Positions 33,386 to 41,533 of a stretch of 57,247 nt of DNA are shown in pieces. Each line of letters starts with the position of its first letter. Position 1 is the first letter of the stretch. The stretch is from Candidatus Fermentibacter sp. (GTDB lineage Bacteria > Fermentibacterota > Fermentibacteria > Fermentibacterales > Fermentibacteraceae), in NCBI GenBank assembly GCA_030373045.1, contig JAUCPW010000070.1, positions 1 to 57,247 on the forward strand, in the 5' to 3' direction. A program made the position numbers and the translations under genes. A model generated the notes under the pieces. It did not search any database. It was not told where the DNA came from and was given only the letters and a program-made list of their open reading frames with translations.

Positions 33386-34365
33386 GGAGGATCCCCGCCG
33401 CTGCCTTCCTGCTGATCGCCGCTTCGTGCGGAGGCGGAGGGGGGCCGTCCCTCCTCGAGGAAGCCCGCGTGCTGAGGCAGGCCGGACACTTTTCCGAAGC
33501 CCTGGTCCTCTACGGGGAGGCCCTCTCGGGAGAGGGGGTCCAGTACGACAGGGATGCGTGGCTCGAGTACGCCGACACCGCCCTCCTGGCCTGCGGAGCC
33601 GAGAGGAGCCGTCCGGTGCGCCAGCAGACCCTCGAGGTGCTGACGGTCCTCCAGGCCGATTCGGTCCTCAGAGGCGGGGCGAGGCTCGCCGAACTCTGGC
33701 GGCGCCTGGCATGGGAGATGCTCAGGGACAGGGATTCCCTGCAGGCGTATGCGGCCCTCGAGAGCTCCCTGGTCTGTCCTGACATGATCCAGGTCTTCGA
33801 GGACGAATGGCTCTTCAGGGGGGTCTACGCATCCCGCCATCTCTCACTGGTGGCCGGACTGCCCGACTCCCTCGCCTCGACCCCGGAAGGGGACGCGCTG
33901 CTGGACGAAAGCGCCGAGAGACACCTCGTGGAGCTCTCCAGGATCCCCCTGATGCGGACCGACCTCAGGAGCCAGATCCTGGGCGCCTCCGCCCTGCTAC
34001 TGCCCTTCACCGACAGGAGGACTGAGGAACTGGAGGTCCTGACGGAACTGGACAGGATGGGCGGGATAGATCCCGCACTGAGGGAGCGCCGCATGCGCCT
34101 CCTTCTCTCGGGCGCCACGGAGGACATGGCGCAGGGGAGGAGCACTCTCGCGAGGGAGAAGCTCCTCGAAGTGTGGGATTCCGACTTCGCGACCGACCGG
34201 GTCGAGGCGGCCCTGATGCTCGGCATCATGGCCGAGGAGTCCGGGAGGGCCGAGGAGGCACTGGACTGGTACCGCTCGGCGTGCAGCGCCTCCCCGGGCC
34301 TGGGTTCCCCTGCCGCGGTCGAAGCCGCGGCCAGGCGTGATTCGCTTACATTCCTGAGCAACTGA
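33382..34365 (+). CDS. TPR lipoprotein
   Basis: A 327-residue lipoprotein with the signal RRIPAAAFLLIAASCGGGG (lipobox IAASC). It contains weak TPR-type repeats, for example AGHFSEALVLYGEAL near residue 30 and SGRAEEALDWYRSACSASP near residue 290. The long middle is helical with no identified domain. The ATG overlaps the upstream stop (ATGA), and bamD follows after 10 bases. It probably works with BamD in outer-membrane assembly, but this rests on context. Confidence 0.75.
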   Translation: MRRIPAAAFLLIAASCGGGGGPSLLEEARVLRQAGHFSEALVLYGEALSGEGVQYDRDAWLEYADTALLACGAERSRPVRQQTLEVLTVLQADSVLRGGARLAELWRRLAWEMLRDRDSLQAYAALESSLVCPDMIQVFEDEWLFRGVYASRHLSLVAGLPDSLASTPEGDALLDESAERHLVELSRIPLMRTDLRSQILGASALLLPFTDRRTEELEVLTELDRMGGIDPALRERRMRLLLSGATEDMAQGRSTLAREKLLEVWDSDFATDRVEAALMLGIMAEESGRAEEALDWYRSACSASPGLGSPAAVEAAARRDSLTFLSN

Positions 34366-34375
34366 CGGGAGCCAG

Positions 34376-35143
34376 ATGAGATCCTTCTTGAGCTCGCCGG
34401 GAACGGGGTTCGTCCTCGCCGTCCTCGCCCTCCTCCCTGCCGGCTGCGGCAGGCAGTACGACGGGCAGGGCCTGGACAGGCCCGGGCTCGAGGCCCTCGC
34501 AGCGGAGGCGTACGACAGCGGGAACTGGCCCGAAGCCGAGATCCTCTATACGCAACTCCTCTTCAATTATCCCGGCGCGACCGACACCGACCTCTATCTC
34601 TACAGGCTGGGTGTCGCGGATGCGGGACAGAAGCTGTGGGCCGACGCCGACTTCCAGTTCAGGAGGATCCTCTCCGAGTTCCCCGGCAGTGCGCTGGCCG
34701 ACGAGGCCCAGTACAGGATAGCCCTTACGTACTGGCTCCAGAACCGCGACTTCAGGAGGGATCTGACCCCCGTCACGCTGTCCATCGCCGAGGTGAGGGT
34801 GTTCTTCGAGGAATTCCCCGGATCCGATCTCATGCCCCAGGTGGAGGCCCTGGAGGACAGCTGTCTCTCCCACCTGGCCAGGCGCTCGCTGTTCATAGGC
34901 CAGTTCTACGAGCGCAGGGACAGGGACGAGGCTGCGATCCTCTACTATCGCGAAGCCCTCGAGGACTACGAGGGAAGGGGCTGCATGGGCGAACTCCTGG
35001 TCTCGATGGGCGACCTCTACCTGAAGACGGGCAACTCGTTCGCGGCGAGATCCAGCTACAACAGGGCCATATCCGAGTGCGGCCTCTCGGGGGATCTCCT
35101 CGACAGGGCCGAGGAGGGCCTCGCCAGGGCTGGAGGGATGTGA
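34376..35143 (+). CDS. bamD: BamD-like outer membrane assembly lipoprotein
   Basis: A 255-residue lipoprotein with lipobox LPAGC near residue 24. It contains TPR units in the BamD arrangement: YDSGNWPEAEILYTQLLFNYPGA, then ADFQFRRILSEFPGSALADEAQYRIALTYW, then VRVFFEEFPGS. BamD is the essential TPR lipoprotein of the BAM complex that inserts beta-barrel proteins. Length matches (E. coli 245). It overlaps nadD as GTGA. The presence of SurA-like chaperones elsewhere in the window is consistent. Confidence 0.92.
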   Translation: MRSFLSSPGTGFVLAVLALLPAGCGRQYDGQGLDRPGLEALAAEAYDSGNWPEAEILYTQLLFNYPGATDTDLYLYRLGVADAGQKLWADADFQFRRILSEFPGSALADEAQYRIALTYWLQNRDFRRDLTPVTLSIAEVRVFFEEFPGSDLMPQVEALEDSCLSHLARRSLFIGQFYERRDRDEAAILYYREALEDYEGRGCMGELLVSMGDLYLKTGNSFAARSSYNRAISECGLSGDLLDRAEEGLARAGGM

Positions 35144-35721
35144 CCGGCATCCTGGGGGGGACGTTCGACCCGCCCCACATCGGCCACCTGATCCTCGCCG
35201 GTGAGGCGGCGGCACGCTTCTCGCTGGACAGGGTGCTCCTGGTGCCGTCACGTCTGCCCCCCCACAAGATGAACGGCCCCGTCACGCCCTTCGAGGACAG
35301 GCTCGAGATGCTCTCGCTGGCCGCGGCCGGCGACCCCCTGCTCGAGGTGGCGGACCTCGAGTCCGTGTCAGGTCCGTCCTACACGATCGATCTGCTGCGC
35401 AGTGCGCGCGCCGGAGGCATGGACCCGGTCTTCATCACGGGGTCGGACAGCCTTTCCGAGATGCCGTCCTGGAAGGATTATCCGCTCTTCCTCGACCTGG
35501 CCCGCTTCGTGGCGGGAACCAGGGCGGGATGCGGGCGGCCCGTCATCCCTCCCGCAGCCGCCGGCAGGATCGAGGTTTTCGAGATCCCCGGGATCCTCGT
35601 TTCCTCGAGCGAGCTCCGGGAACGGTTTGCCCGGTCCATGCCCACTCGATATCTTATTCCCGAGTCCGTCCGCAGCTTCATTTCCCGAAGGGGGCTCTAT
35701 GGCTTCCGAGAAGGGCGTTGA
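35140..35721 (+). CDS. nadD: Nicotinate-nucleotide adenylyltransferase
   Basis: A 193-residue enzyme transferring AMP to nicotinate mononucleotide in NAD synthesis. The N terminus ILGGTFDPPHIGHL has the nucleotidyltransferase HxGH-type motif, and VSSSELRER near residue 150 is the second ATP-binding motif. GTG 35140 (ribosome site GGAGGGA) overlaps the bamD stop; longer in-frame extensions fall in bamD. Its 3' end overlaps pilT by 23 bases. Confidence 0.94.
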   Translation: MTGILGGTFDPPHIGHLILAGEAAARFSLDRVLLVPSRLPPHKMNGPVTPFEDRLEMLSLAAAGDPLLEVADLESVSGPSYTIDLLRSARAGGMDPVFITGSDSLSEMPSWKDYPLFLDLARFVAGTRAGCGRPVIPPAAAGRIEVFEIPGILVSSSELRERFARSMPTRYLIPESVRSFISRRGLYGFREGR

Positions 35722-36802
35722 CCGCCTCCTCTCAGTCCTGCTCGCCGAGGATGTGAGCGACATCCACTTCAAGGTGGGGAGCCCGCCCATCCTCCGAAAG
35801 GCCGGGCTCATCGTGAGGGCCGAGTCGGTGGGCGCACTCCAGCCCGAGCATGTGGATCAGCTAGCCTTCGAGATGATGACCGAGCCCCAGAGGAAGAGGT
35901 TCGCTGGGGGCGATGAGATAGACCTCGCCCACTCCCTGCCGGGCACCGCCAGGTTCAGGGTGAACGTCTACAGGCAGCGTGGATCCACGGCCATAGTCAT
36001 GCGGCGCATACCGTTCGAAATCCCCGACATAGACACCCTCGGCCTCCCGCCGATCGTGAAGCGCATAGCCCTCGAGCAGCGCGGGCTGGTGCTGGTCACG
36101 GGTGCAACCGGCAGCGGCAAGTCCACCACGCTCGCCTCCATGATCGACTTCATCAACGAGAACGAGAAGCGCCACATCGTCACCGTGGAGGACCCGATCG
36201 AGTTCCTGCATCACGACAAGGTGTCCAGCGTCTGCCAGAGGGAGGTCGGCATCGACACCGAGAGCTGGACCTCCGCCCTCAGGTCCGTGTTCAGGCAGGA
36301 TCCCGACGTCATCCTGATCGGCGAGATGAGGGACGCCGCCAGCGCAGCGGTGGCGATCACCGGAGCCGAGACCGGCCATCTCGTCATGAGCACCCTCCAT
36401 ACATCCGACGCCCCCGAGACGGTGAACAGGATCATCGACATGTTCCCGGCCCACCAGCAGAAGCAGGTACGGACCCAGCTCGGCGGCCTCCTCAAGGCAG
36501 TGATAAGCCAGAGGCTGCTGACCAACCGCGAGGGCAAGGGGCTGGTGCTCGCCGCGGAGGTCATGGTCCACACCGCTCTCATCCAGAACTACATCATCGA
36601 TCCCCAGAAGACCCATCTGATCCGGGACGCGATCGAGACGAGCGGGCCTCAGTACGGGATGCAGAGTTTCGACATGGCCCTCCTCAGGCTCCTCGCCCAG
36701 GGCAGCATAGACGAGGTCACGGCGCTGGCCGCCGCCACCAACCCGACGGCGCTCCAGCTCAAGCTGAAGGGTGTGGAGGCTCCATCCGACTGGAGGATGT
36801 AG
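35699..36802 (+). CDS. pilT: Type IV pilus retraction ATPase PilT
   Basis: A 367-residue hexameric ATPase. Walker A GATGSGKST begins at 135, the Asp box is VTVEDPIEF, Walker B is DVILIGEMRD, and the His box lies in SAAVAITGAETGHLVMSTLHT. The C-terminal HLIRDAIETSG followed by GMQSFD corresponds to the PilT AIRNLIRE region, slightly diverged. ATG 35699 follows GAAGGGGG. PilT depolymerises pili for twitching or DNA uptake. No PilB, PilC or PilQ gene is in the window, so the machine's other parts are elsewhere. Confidence 0.94.
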   Translation: MASEKGVDRLLSVLLAEDVSDIHFKVGSPPILRKAGLIVRAESVGALQPEHVDQLAFEMMTEPQRKRFAGGDEIDLAHSLPGTARFRVNVYRQRGSTAIVMRRIPFEIPDIDTLGLPPIVKRIALEQRGLVLVTGATGSGKSTTLASMIDFINENEKRHIVTVEDPIEFLHHDKVSSVCQREVGIDTESWTSALRSVFRQDPDVILIGEMRDAASAAVAITGAETGHLVMSTLHTSDAPETVNRIIDMFPAHQQKQVRTQLGGLLKAVISQRLLTNREGKGLVLAAEVMVHTALIQNYIIDPQKTHLIRDAIETSGPQYGMQSFDMALLRLLAQGSIDEVTALAAATNPTALQLKLKGVEAPSDWRM

Positions 36803-36803
36803 C

Positions 36804-37112
36804 GTGGAACTGCAGTTCTCGTTCTTCCTGCTGACGCTCCTGCTCCTGGCCGTTTTCGCGGCATTCCTGGTCTGGCTCGGCGTGAAGGCCCAGAGGAAGC
36901 CCGTGATGACCGGGAACGAGGGGATGGTCGGCCTCACCGGCTTCATCACCAGCCGCAGGGGATTCAGGGACAGGCAGGTGGTCGAGGTGCGCGGGGAGCT
37001 CTGGTGGTGCACGGGCAAGGCCGAGATCCCTCCCGGCACCGAGGTCAGGGTCACCGGCATCGACGATCTGACGCTCGAGGTGGCACCGCTGGAGAATGCT
37101 CCGGCGAGATGA
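36804..37112 (+). CDS. Short NfeD-type protein
   Basis: A 102-residue protein with one N-terminal membrane helix (SFFLLTLLLLAVFAAFLVWL) and a C-terminal OB fold (GMVGLTGFITS, VEVRGELWWC, VTGIDDLTLEV) as in truncated NfeD proteins. Such proteins partner slipins/stomatins and control their proteolysis or membrane organisation. GTG 36804 starts one base after pilT's stop, and a slipin follows after 36 bases, supporting the assignment. Confidence 0.85.
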   Translation: MELQFSFFLLTLLLLAVFAAFLVWLGVKAQRKPVMTGNEGMVGLTGFITSRRGFRDRQVVEVRGELWWCTGKAEIPPGTEVRVTGIDDLTLEVAPLENAPAR

Positions 37113-37148
37113 TCCAGGAATGATCCGGGGGTTTCAGGGAGGTAGGAT

Positions 37149-37907
37149 ATGGGTCCGGCGCTGACCGTTCTCGTCATCGCGTTCCTCTTCGTGCTGCTCA
37201 CTTCCCTCAGGGTGCTCAAGGAGTACCAGAGGGGCGTCATCTTCAGGCTCGGCAAGGTGGCCGGGGTCAAGGGCCCCGGGCTCATCGTGGTGTGGCCGGT
37301 CATCGACCAGATGAAGAGGGTGGACCTCAGGGTCGTGACGATGGACGTCCCCCCGCAGGACGTCATCACCAAGGACAACGTCTCGGTGAAGGTCAACGCG
37401 GTGGTCTACTTCCGCGTCCTCGACCCGATCAAGGCCACGATCGAGGTCGAGAACTACCACTACGCCACCAGCCAGCTCGCCCAGACCACCCTGCGAAGCG
37501 TGCTGGGCGAGTCGGTGATGGACGAGCTGCTGTCCAACCGCGAGCAGATCAACGCCCAGCTCCAGACGATCCTCGACAGGCTGACCGATCCCTGGGGCAT
37601 CAAGGTGACGATGGTCGAGGTGAAGCACGTCGACCTGCCCGTTGAGATGCAGAGGGTCATGGCGCGCCAGGCCGAGGCCGAGAGGGACCGCCGCGCCAAG
37701 ATCATCCATGCCGACGCCGAGTACCAGGCCTCGCAGAAGCTGGCGGATGCGGCCGACATCATCAGCGCCCACCCCATCGCGCTGCAGCTGCGGTACCTCC
37801 ACACCCTGACCGAGATCGCGTCGGAGAACAACTCCACCACCATCTTCCCTCTCCCCATCGAGCTCCTGAAGCCCTTCCTCAAGGCCGCCAGGGAGATGGA
37901 TCAGTGA
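37149..37907 (+). CDS. Slipin (SPFH/band 7 protein)
   Basis: A 252-residue membrane-anchored slipin. It has an N-terminal helix, [17 protein letters not shown], then the SPFH domain with [29 protein letters not shown] helical tail with [17 protein letters not shown] follows, then the C-terminal segment [21 protein letters not shown] typical of slipins. It oligomerises in membranes and is usually paired with NfeD, as here. The ATG has GGGAGG upstream. The stop overlaps dapA (GTGA). Confidence 0.92.
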   Translation: MGPALTVLVIAFLFVLLTSLRVLKEYQRGVIFRLGKVAGVKGPGLIVVWPVIDQMKRVDLRVVTMDVPPQDVITKDNVSVKVNAVVYFRVLDPIKATIEVENYHYATSQLAQTTLRSVLGESVMDELLSNREQINAQLQTILDRLTDPWGIKVTMVEVKHVDLPVEMQRVMARQAEAERDRRAKIIHADAEYQASQKLADAADIISAHPIALQLRYLHTLTEIASENNSTTIFPLPIELLKPFLKAAREMDQ

Positions 37908-38773
37908 GGTTCACGGGGGCCTGGACCGCTCTGGTGACGCCCTTCCGGGGGGGAGCCGTCGACTACGACTCCCTCGGCAGGCTTATCGACTGGCAGATCG
38001 ACCAGGGGATAGACGGTCTGGTGGCTTGCGGATGCACCGGTGAGGCCGCCACCCTCGGACATGACGAACACCTCGGGGTCGTGAGGTTCACCGTCGAGAG
38101 GGCCCGGGGCAGGGTGCCCGTCATGGGGGGCAGCGGCAGGAACGACACCAGTGCCACGACCGCGCTCTCGCGCGAGGTGGCCGCACTGGGTGTGGATGCC
38201 CTGCTGGTCATAACGCCCTACTACAACAAACCGACCCAGAGGGGCCTGACGGCCCACTTCGAGGCGGTGGCGGAAGCCGCGGGCATCCCCGTGGTCGCCT
38301 ACAACGTTCCGGGCAGGACCGGCGTCTCCATCGCGCCTTCCACCGTGGCTGCGATGGCGGCGAATCCGCTCATAACCTGCATCAAGGACGCCGGCGGAGC
38401 CGCCGAGAGGGTGACCGCGATCAGGTCGCTGTGCGGGATCGGGATCCTCAGCGGAGACGACCACCTCGCGCTGGCCGAGATGGCCCTCGGAGCCGACGGG
38501 GTGATCTCAGTGGTCTCGAACGTCGCCCCGGCGGCTGTCGCGGAGATGATGAAGCTGGCTTCGGAGAACAGGTACGACGCCGCGAGGCGGATCAACGGCA
38601 GGCTCCATCCCCTGATGGAGGCGCTCTTCCTCGAATCGAACCCCATCCCGGTCAAGTGCGCCCTGTCGATGATGGGCATGATCGCTGACGAGCTCAGGCT
38701 TCCCCTGACTCCGATGCGCGACGACCTCAGGCCCGCCCTGTCGTCCGCCCTCCGGGCCGCCGGAGTGACGTGA
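37904..38773 (+). CDS. dapA: 4-hydroxy-tetrahydrodipicolinate synthase
   Basis: A 289-residue class I aldolase condensing pyruvate with aspartate semialdehyde, first committed step of lysine and diaminopimelate synthesis. [15 protein letters not shown], the catalytic Tyr in [16 protein letters not shown] and the Schiff-base Lys in CIKDAGG are in order. GTG 37904 overlaps the slipin stop by four bases. It is followed without gap by dapB. Confidence 0.96.
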   Translation: MRFTGAWTALVTPFRGGAVDYDSLGRLIDWQIDQGIDGLVACGCTGEAATLGHDEHLGVVRFTVERARGRVPVMGGSGRNDTSATTALSREVAALGVDALLVITPYYNKPTQRGLTAHFEAVAEAAGIPVVAYNVPGRTGVSIAPSTVAAMAANPLITCIKDAGGAAERVTAIRSLCGIGILSGDDHLALAEMALGADGVISVVSNVAPAAVAEMMKLASENRYDAARRINGRLHPLMEALFLESNPIPVKCALSMMGMIADELRLPLTPMRDDLRPALSSALRAAGVT

Positions 38774-39510
38774 CGACGCTGATCCTCTTCGGCGGGGGCG
38801 GCCGCATGGGCAGAGCCGTGCGGGAGGCCGCCGGCCCCGGGTTCAGCATCGTGTCCGTGGTCGATCCTGGCGTTGGATCCGGCATGGATGCACCCGTGGA
38901 GGATGCCGACGTGATAATCGATTTCTCCAGGCCGGAGGCCTTCCTCTCCCTGGATGCGCTGCTCGCCGGATCCAGGGCCGCACTCGTCTCCGGGACCACA
39001 GGCCTGGGCGGCCGGGAGCGGATGCTGCTCGAGCGCTGGTCGCGCGACCGTGCCGTATTCCATTCCCCCAACATGAGCTACGGCGTCTATCTGCTGTCCC
39101 GGCTGGTGTTCGAGGCGGCCCGCATCTCCGGCGACAGGTACGACTTCGAGCTGGTCGAGTACCACCACAGGGGCAAGCAGGACAGCCCGAGCGGCACAGC
39201 CCTCAGGCTCCTGGAAGCCTGGAAGGCCGGCACCGGCAGGGATCTCAGGCTCACCAGCGGAAGGTCGGGGACATCCTCCCAGAGGGATCCAGACGAGGCC
39301 GGTGTCTTCTCGGTGCGTGGCGGCGACGTGGCGGGCGACCACGAGGTGAACCTCCTCGGCGACGGCGACAGGCTGGTCCTCGCGCACAGGTCCTCCGGGC
39401 GCAGGACATTCGCGCTCGGGGCGCTCATGGCCGCCGAGGCCATCGTGGGGAAGCCGGCCGGTCTGTACGGGATGGACGATCTCGCGGAGTGGAGGGGAGG
39501 CTGCATCTGA
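38770..39510 (+). CDS. dapB: 4-hydroxy-tetrahydrodipicolinate reductase
   Basis: A 246-residue NAD(P)H-dependent reductase, the next step after DapA. The nucleotide loop is FGGGGRMGRAV; IIDFSRPE, SGTTGL and the substrate signature ELVEYHHRGKQDSPSGTA with catalytic His/Lys follow. Length is normal. GTG 38770 overlaps the dapA stop (GTGA). Together they feed meso-diaminopimelate to the cell wall. Confidence 0.95.
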   Translation: MTTLILFGGGGRMGRAVREAAGPGFSIVSVVDPGVGSGMDAPVEDADVIIDFSRPEAFLSLDALLAGSRAALVSGTTGLGGRERMLLERWSRDRAVFHSPNMSYGVYLLSRLVFEAARISGDRYDFELVEYHHRGKQDSPSGTALRLLEAWKAGTGRDLRLTSGRSGTSSQRDPDEAGVFSVRGGDVAGDHEVNLLGDGDRLVLAHRSSGRRTFALGALMAAEAIVGKPAGLYGMDDLAEWRGGCI

Positions 39511-40331
39511 AGAGGCAGCCGGCCGTATCCGGCCTCTTCTACCCTTCCGTCCCGGGGACCCTCAGATCGCAGGTCGAGGGTTTCCTCCGGAATGCGCGCA
39601 TGGAGCCCTGCCCCGGCGTGACAGGGCTGGTGTGTCCGCATGCGGGATACGTCTATTCCGGATCGGTAGCCGGCATGGCGTATGCCTCGGCTCCCTCCGG
39701 GATCAGGTCCGTGGTCGTGCTGGCTCCGTGCCACAGATACCCGGTGCGAACGGTGTCGGTCTTCGGGGGAGAATCGTATGTGACTCCCCTGGGGGAGGCC
39801 GTAGCGGACCGCGATCTCGTCGAACATCTCTCGGGGATGGGGCACGGCTGGACCATCCAGGCTCATTCCGCCGAACACGCGGAAGAGGTCCAGATACCGT
39901 TCATCCAGGTGAGATGGCCGGCGGCGGCCGTGACGCCGGTCCTGATGGGGACGATCGATCCCGCCTTCTGCCGGGGCTTCGCCCGCGACCTCCACGCCGC
40001 GATCGGCGGGGATCAGGACATCCTGGTGGTCGCATCCTCGGATCTCTCGCACTACCACCCCCTGGCCGAGGCGAACGCCATGGACGGGATCCTCATGGAC
40101 GACTTCCGGAGGCGCGACCCTTCGGCGCTGTCACGGCACGTGGGGGAGGGCTCGTCCGAGGCCTGCGGAGCCGGACCGATCCTGACCCTGCTGTACCTGT
40201 CCGAGCTGAGGCACCCGGACGGATACGAAGCGGAGATCGTCGGGTACTCGACTTCGGCCTCCGCCTCAGGAGACGCGGGAGCCGTGGTAGGGTACATGGC
40301 CGGAACCGTCGGGAGGCGGCCCGGTGCTTGA
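39507..40331 (+). CDS. Memo family protein
   Basis: A 274-residue member of the MEMO1 family (AmmeMemoRadiSam system protein B). It starts with KRQPAVSGLFYPSVPGTL, the family N terminus, and contains CPHAGYVYSG, HSAEHAEEVQIPF and SSDLSHYHP, which carry the conserved metal-binding-like His residues. The family start matches CTG at 39507, with GGGGAGG six bases before and overlapping the dapB stop (CTGA). GTG 39489 lacks a ribosome site. The biochemical function is unsettled. It overlaps the AMMECR1 gene. Confidence 0.9.
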   Translation: MKRQPAVSGLFYPSVPGTLRSQVEGFLRNARMEPCPGVTGLVCPHAGYVYSGSVAGMAYASAPSGIRSVVVLAPCHRYPVRTVSVFGGESYVTPLGEAVADRDLVEHLSGMGHGWTIQAHSAEHAEEVQIPFIQVRWPAAAVTPVLMGTIDPAFCRGFARDLHAAIGGDQDILVVASSDLSHYHPLAEANAMDGILMDDFRRRDPSALSRHVGEGSSEACGAGPILTLLYLSELRHPDGYEAEIVGYSTSASASGDAGAVVGYMAGTVGRRPGA

Positions 40332-40878
40332 CGAGGCGTCCCGGTCGGCGCTCCTCTGCGCCGCGCGGGAGGCCGTGAGGGCCGCCGCTGCCGGCTCGAG
40401 GCCCCCCGTCCCGCCCGAACTCCCGGGATGCGGCGGTTACGCAGACGCGGGGGCCTTCGTGACCCTGACCTCGAAGGGGGATCTCAGGGGCTGCATAGGC
40501 CTCTTCAGGGGCACCGGCAGCCTGGGGAGGACCGTCGTCGCGATGGCCGCCGCCGCCGCCGTGGACGACCCCAGATTCCCGCCCGTGCAGGCGTCCGAGG
40601 TCGACGATCTGGAAATCGACATCTCCGTCCTCGGGCCGATCCTGAGATCCTCACCGGAGCTCGTCGTGCCAGGTGTCCACGGGGTGCTCGTACAGGGCGG
40701 CGGGCGTTCCGGGACGCTCCTGCCGCAGGTGGCCGTCGAGCAGGGCTGGTCGCGGGAGGAGCTGCTGACCCACGCCTGCCTGAAGGCCGGGCTGCCGCCC
40801 GGCGCCTGGCGCAACGGATCGGTGGTCGTATCGACATACACGGCCGAGGTTTTCGGCGACTCTGGAAGGAAGGGATGA
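40324..40878 (+). CDS. AMMECR1-domain protein
   Basis: A 184-residue AMMECR1-fold protein (AmmeMemoRadiSam system protein A). It contains AFVTLTSKGDLRGCIGLFRG with the family signature LRGCIG, DPRFPPV and LPQVAVEQGWSREELLTHACLKAGL. Function is unknown; fusions of Memo, AMMECR1 and radical SAM enzymes occur in other bacteria. GTG 40324 overlaps the Memo gene by eight bases. No radical SAM partner lies next to it. Confidence 0.92.
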   Translation: MLDEASRSALLCAAREAVRAAAAGSRPPVPPELPGCGGYADAGAFVTLTSKGDLRGCIGLFRGTGSLGRTVVAMAAAAAVDDPRFPPVQASEVDDLEIDISVLGPILRSSPELVVPGVHGVLVQGGGRSGTLLPQVAVEQGWSREELLTHACLKAGLPPGAWRNGSVVVSTYTAEVFGDSGRKG

Positions 40879-40879
40879 C

Positions 40880-41455
40880 ATGCCGAAGTGTGGTATCCTG
40901 TTCGTGGCCGCCTCGGGCCTGCTGATCGCCGGATGCAAGGTGCCCGGTTTCGGGGAGATCGACGAGAAGATATCGACCATGACCCAGAGGCTCGATGCTC
41001 TCGAAGAGGCTGCCGGCGAAGCCGCCGACATCGACCTTGCCGGGATCGACGGGAGGCTGGCCGCGATCGAGCAGGTCATGGGCGGAGAGGGCGTGCAGGA
41101 CGGCTCGATGGCCGGTCTGGCGGAAGCCATCGAGACCGTCGACTCCCTGCAGGCGGGGATGGCCGAGATGGAACTGCTCGTCGCATCCCTGAGGGACAGC
41201 CTCGATGCCGCCTATCAGATGCTCGAAGCCTCCATGGCCTCGGTCGATTCTCTCGAGGACCGCATCGACGATCTCGAAGGCGAAGTGGCCTCGCTGCACA
41301 CAACGCAGAGCTCGGGCACGAGCGGAACATCGCGGAGCGGCACGAGCGGCGGTACCAGCGGCAGGTCCGGCGGGACATCGGGCGGCTCGAGCGGCAGGTC
41401 GGGCGGCACGGGCGGAGGCTCCAGCGGAGGCTCCGGCGGAGGCACGAGCCGCTGA
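40880..41455 (+). CDS. Coiled-coil lipoprotein with Gly/Ser/Thr-rich tail
   Basis: A 191-residue lipoprotein: signal with lipobox LIAGC near residue 19, then a helical segment of about 27-138 with heptad-like Leu/Ile spacing, including a stretch of Asp/Leu-rich turns. The last 50 residues are almost only Gly, Ser, Thr and Arg, as a low-complexity tail. It resembles trimeric coiled-coil anchors but no family is recognised. ATG 40880 follows the AMMECR1 stop by one base. The bidirectional terminator at 41480 follows. Confidence 0.7.
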   Translation: MPKCGILFVAASGLLIAGCKVPGFGEIDEKISTMTQRLDALEEAAGEAADIDLAGIDGRLAAIEQVMGGEGVQDGSMAGLAEAIETVDSLQAGMAEMELLVASLRDSLDAAYQMLEASMASVDSLEDRIDDLEGEVASLHTTQSSGTSGTSRSGTSGGTSGRSGGTSGGSSGRSGGTGGGSSGGSGGGTSR

Positions 41456-41479
41456 CCGCACGGATCCCGGGATGACATG

Positions 41480-41512
41480 GAGGCGGCCGGGAGCCCCGCT
41501 CCCTGCCGCCTC
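41480..41512. terminator. Bidirectional terminator between convergent genes
   Basis: GAGGCGG (41480-41486) pairs with CCGCCTC (41506-41512), with inner GGGAGC and GCTCCC also pairing. It lies in the 78-base gap between the + strand lipoprotein gene and the - strand tyrS stop. No clear T-tract is seen. Confidence 0.5.
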
Positions 41513-41533
41513 TCCCGTTGCGGAAGCGCCGGT

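Noticed and set aside
41300-41455. Repetitive GGC/AGC DNA as a tandem-repeat or CRISPR-like array
   Set aside because: It encodes the Gly/Ser/Thr-rich tail of a lipoprotein in frame, and no fixed repeat-spacer period is seen.
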